Source: Paractinoplanes ferrugineus (lineage in GTDB: Bacteria; Actinomycetota; Actinomycetes; Mycobacteriales; Micromonosporaceae). Taken from it: a DNA stretch of 37,268 bases. The DNA lies in the NCBI RefSeq assembly GCF_016862195.1, contig NZ_BOMM01000083.1, positions 1 to 37,268 of the forward strand, in the 5' to 3' direction. The notes under the pieces were generated by a model. It was not told the DNA's origin, searched no databases, and worked only from the letters and a program-made list of their open reading frames with translations. The position numbers were made by a program, and so were the translations under genes. How positions within the stretch are numbered: the first letter of the stretch is position 1; every line of letters starts with the position of its first letter. This document shows, in pieces, positions 35,511 to 37,268 of this stretch.

Positions 35511-36086
35511 ATGGACGTGATGGTCGGATTCGGCGGCAAGCAGGCGTGGCTCGCGGTGGCCGGCGTGGACGCGTACGCCGTACTGAAAGCTCTGGGTCTG
35601 AAAGATCTTGGCGAAGTGTCGTGGCGGGACGGGATCGACCTGGCGCATCTGACCGACGACCGGGTGGCGGTGACGCCGCCGCTGCCCGGGGCGCGGGACA
35701 CGCTCTGGACCCTGGCCACCGGCCGGCACCTGCTCAGCCCGGCCACCAGCACCGATGTGCTCGAGCTGTCCGCCACCCTGCACACCGAGGTGCAGTTCTT
35801 CGTCACCCACCGGGTGACCGAGACGCATCGGTGGCAGCGGGCCGCCGACGGTGAGCTGATCCGGGCGTTCGGTTACGTCGGGCGGAGCGGTGCGGTGACG
35901 TCCTGGCACGGTGAGCCCGGGCCGGTCGAACGTGATCTGGGTCTGCCCGCCGAACTGGACGAGGACTCGACCGTTCTGATCAATGAGAAGGACGTGCTCA
36001 GGGTGGCGGACGCCTGGAGCATCGACCCGACGACCTTGACCGGGCGCGCGGCGCCCGGTCCGCTGCGACTCGGCGCGACCGACTGA
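35511..36086 (+). CDS. Conserved-looking protein of unknown function
   Basis: 191 residues from ATG 35511 (MDVMVGFGGKQAWLAVAGVD), with TAGCGT 6 nt upstream. It has no signal peptide or membrane helix. The composition is that of a soluble alpha/beta protein with many Thr and Val; repeated short strands such as VQFFVTHRVTETHRWQRA and ELIRAFGYVGRSGAVTSWHG suggest a beta-rich core with aromatic residues. DTLWTLATGRHLLSP is another conserved-looking stretch. I do not recognise a family. It is followed 13 bp later by the adenylate kinase gene and is probably co-transcribed with it. Confidence 0.75.
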   Translation: MDVMVGFGGKQAWLAVAGVDAYAVLKALGLKDLGEVSWRDGIDLAHLTDDRVAVTPPLPGARDTLWTLATGRHLLSPATSTDVLELSATLHTEVQFFVTHRVTETHRWQRAADGELIRAFGYVGRSGAVTSWHGEPGPVERDLGLPAELDEDSTVLINEKDVLRVADAWSIDPTTLTGRAAPGPLRLGATD

Positions 36087-36099
36087 GAGAGGCCAACCG

Positions 36100-36747
36100 A
36101 TGCGCAAGTACGTGATCATGGGCGTGCAGGGGAGTGGCAAGGGCACCCAGAGCGAACTGCTCTGCAACGAACTCAACCTGGTGCACATCTCCGTGGGCGA
36201 CATCTTCCGGTGGAACGTGCAGAACCACACCAAGCTCGGCGCCCAGGTGCGCCGCATCATGAACGCCGGCGACCTGGTCGGCGACGACCTGGTCGAGTCG
36301 GTGGTGCGGGAACGGCTCGACCGGCACGACTGGAACTACGGCTTCGTCATCGACGGCTTCCCCCGCAACGGGCGGCAGGCCGAGTTCTTCATGGAGAGCT
36401 ACGACATCGACGGCGTCATCCATCTGGAACTCCCGGAGGACGAGGTACGCCGCCGGGTGCTCAGCCGGCGCCTCTGCCCGAACTGCGGCATGGACTACAA
36501 CCTGATCGCCGACCGCCCGAAGCAGGAGGGCCGCTGCGACATCTGCGGCCACCAGCTGATCACCCGCGAGGACGACACCCCCGAGGCCCTCGAATCCCGG
36601 CTGGCCGACTACAACGAGAAGACCCGCCCGGTCCTCGACCTGTTCCGCCGCAAGGAGTTCGTGCACGACATCGACGCCCGCCCGCCGGCCGAGAAGGTGC
36701 AGGCGGCGATCCGCGACGCGCTGCACCTCCCGCCCCCGCGCGGCTGA
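36100..36747 (+). CDS. Adenylate kinase family protein with zinc-type lid
   Basis: 215 residues from ATG 36100, with GAGAGG (36087-36092) 7 nt upstream. The P-loop is GVQGSGKGTQ (8-17), the NMP-binding region SVGDIFRWNV, the second nucleotide motif DGFPRNGRQAEF, and the lid carries CPNCG (Cys126, Cys129) and CDICG (Cys146, Cys149), a complete Cys4 zinc site. RLADYNEKTRPVLDLF follows the lid as usual. It transfers phosphate between ATP and AMP or a related monophosphate. GVQGSGKGTQ differs from the GPPGAGKGTQ of typical housekeeping Adk, normally encoded in the ribosomal-protein cluster, so this is probably a second, paralogous kinase. The end forms half of a 14-bp inverted repeat. Confidence 0.88.
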   Translation: MRKYVIMGVQGSGKGTQSELLCNELNLVHISVGDIFRWNVQNHTKLGAQVRRIMNAGDLVGDDLVESVVRERLDRHDWNYGFVIDGFPRNGRQAEFFMESYDIDGVIHLELPEDEVRRRVLSRRLCPNCGMDYNLIADRPKQEGRCDICGHQLITREDDTPEALESRLADYNEKTRPVLDLFRRKEFVHDIDARPPAEKVQAAIRDALHLPPPRG

Positions 36748-36781
36748 GCCGGACGGTCGGACCGCATCTCAGCCGCGCGGG
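36735..36781. terminator. 14-bp inverted repeat forming a bidirectional terminator and encoding both gene ends
   Basis: CCCGCGCGGCTGAG (36735-36748) is the exact reverse complement of CTCAGCCGCGCGGG (36768-36781), with a 19-nt loop. Each arm codes for the final Pro-Arg-Gly-stop of its own gene: the adenylate kinase on plus and the partial gene on minus. The stem should terminate transcription from both sides. Confidence 0.75.
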
Positions 36782-37268
36782 AGACGGTCGCGGATCGCGC
36801 GATAGGCATCCCACGGGACGGCCGGCCGGGTGAGGCCGCGGTGCTCCAGGTAGCGACGGGTGGTGGCCTGGCACCCGCGGCTGATCCGGATCGGGTCGAG
36901 CACGCTGGAGCGATGTTTCTGCCCCGGTTCGACCAGCCGTTCCGGCCGCAGGAGCCAGCCCCGGCCGTCGGCCGCCAGGTGGCCTCGCACGTTGGCGTTG
37001 TGCAGATTCCACAGCTGGTCGTCGTGGCGATGCACGAGAAGTCCGGCCGGTCCCGCCACGACCGGTACGTCCGCCGGCACGTCGACCCGGTAGCCGCCGG
37101 GCTCGGCGGTCACCGACGTCCGCACCAGCACGGGCGCGCCGTCGGCGTCGGTCCCGATGAGCACGACCGATTCGTAGTCGGCGAGAACCTCGGCCCCGGC
37201 CAGCGAGCTCCCGGCGAGCGCCTGGTTCGTGGTGACCGGCAGCGGCCGGCTGACGATCTCGTCCGGGC
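36769..37268 (-). CDS. Unknown protein, N-terminus beyond window edge
   Basis: The C-terminal 165 residues of a longer protein; the frame stays open to the window edge (EIVSRPLPVTTNQALAGSSL upstream of ATG 37164, which is therefore internal). Visible features are a hydrophobic-strand-rich part (EVLADYESVVLIGTD, RVDVPADVPVVAGPAGLLVH), HDDQLWNLHNANVRGHLAAD, and a basic C-terminus with GCQATTRRYLEHRGLTRPAVPWDAYRA shortened here to RYLEHRGLTRP and WDAYRAIRD. No signal or membrane segment is visible in this part. I do not recognise the family. It is convergent with the adenylate kinase and ends in the shared inverted repeat. Confidence 0.65.
   Translation of the reverse strand, partial: PDEIVSRPLPVTTNQALAGSSLAGAEVLADYESVVLIGTDADGAPVLVRTSVTAEPGGYRVDVPADVPVVAGPAGLLVHRHDDQLWNLHNANVRGHLAADGRGWLLRPERLVEPGQKHRSSVLDPIRISRGCQATTRRYLEHRGLTRPAVPWDAYRAIRDRLPRG

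Overview
The window is about 37 kb of very GC-rich chromosomal DNA with the strong third-position G/C bias of an actinobacterium. Gene content (E. coli-type MalF without MalK, amylase-pullulanase fusion, XRE/DUF5753-DUF397 remnant, DHA2 exporters, many apparently leaderless genes) fits a soil Micromonosporaceae such as an Actinoplanes relative; this is an inference from protein style, not a database match. I see no rRNA, tRNA, CRISPR array, prophage, transposase or complete mobile element.

Layout. 1-2.8 kb (minus): partial MFS transporter, ROK regulator, DUF2203 protein. 2.8-13.5 kb: a maltodextrin/starch locus. A LacI-type regulator faces malE-malF-malG; behind malG sits a GH13 gene reduced to its N-terminal domain, then a 1789-residue secreted alpha-amylase/pullulanase. 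13.5-19.3 kb (minus): two GGDEF-EAL proteins flanking a TauE-type permease. 19.3-25.8 kb: Tat-exported PhoD phosphatase, TetR plus DHA2 drug exporter, TPR membrane protein, YndJ-DUF1990 protein. 25.9-30.8 kb: a small membrane protein, a second DHA2 exporter divergent from a receiver-PAS-GAF-histidine kinase, a PAS-like zinc-motif protein and a small membrane protein. 30.9-34.3 kb: O-methyltransferase/TetR divergent pair, 3-methyladenine DNA glycosylase, a decayed XRE regulator with an intact DUF397 gene, and a CAP-domain secreted protein. 34.3-37.3 kb: nucleotidyltransferase-like protein, PemK/MazF-like protein, unknown protein, zinc-lid adenylate kinase paralogue, and a partial gene.

How it works together. 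The clearest system is 3.8-13.5 kb: extracellular starch and pullulan are cut by the secreted double-barrel enzyme, maltodextrins are captured by MalE and imported by MalFG, whose ATPase is not encoded here and is presumably a shared MsiK elsewhere. Three TGCAAG-N2-CTT boxes between the regulator and malE are the likely operators.

The most striking non-gene pattern is a TANNNT hexamer 6-8 nt before the start codon of about ten genes that lack a Shine-Dalgarno sequence, the expected geometry of leaderless transcription. It also helped to correct several start codons. Other points worth checking are the truncated GH13 gene, the internally deleted XRE regulator, a 14-bp inverted repeat that encodes the ends of two convergent genes, and several perfect palindromic operators. 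I found no wholly new multi-gene system that I could defend.
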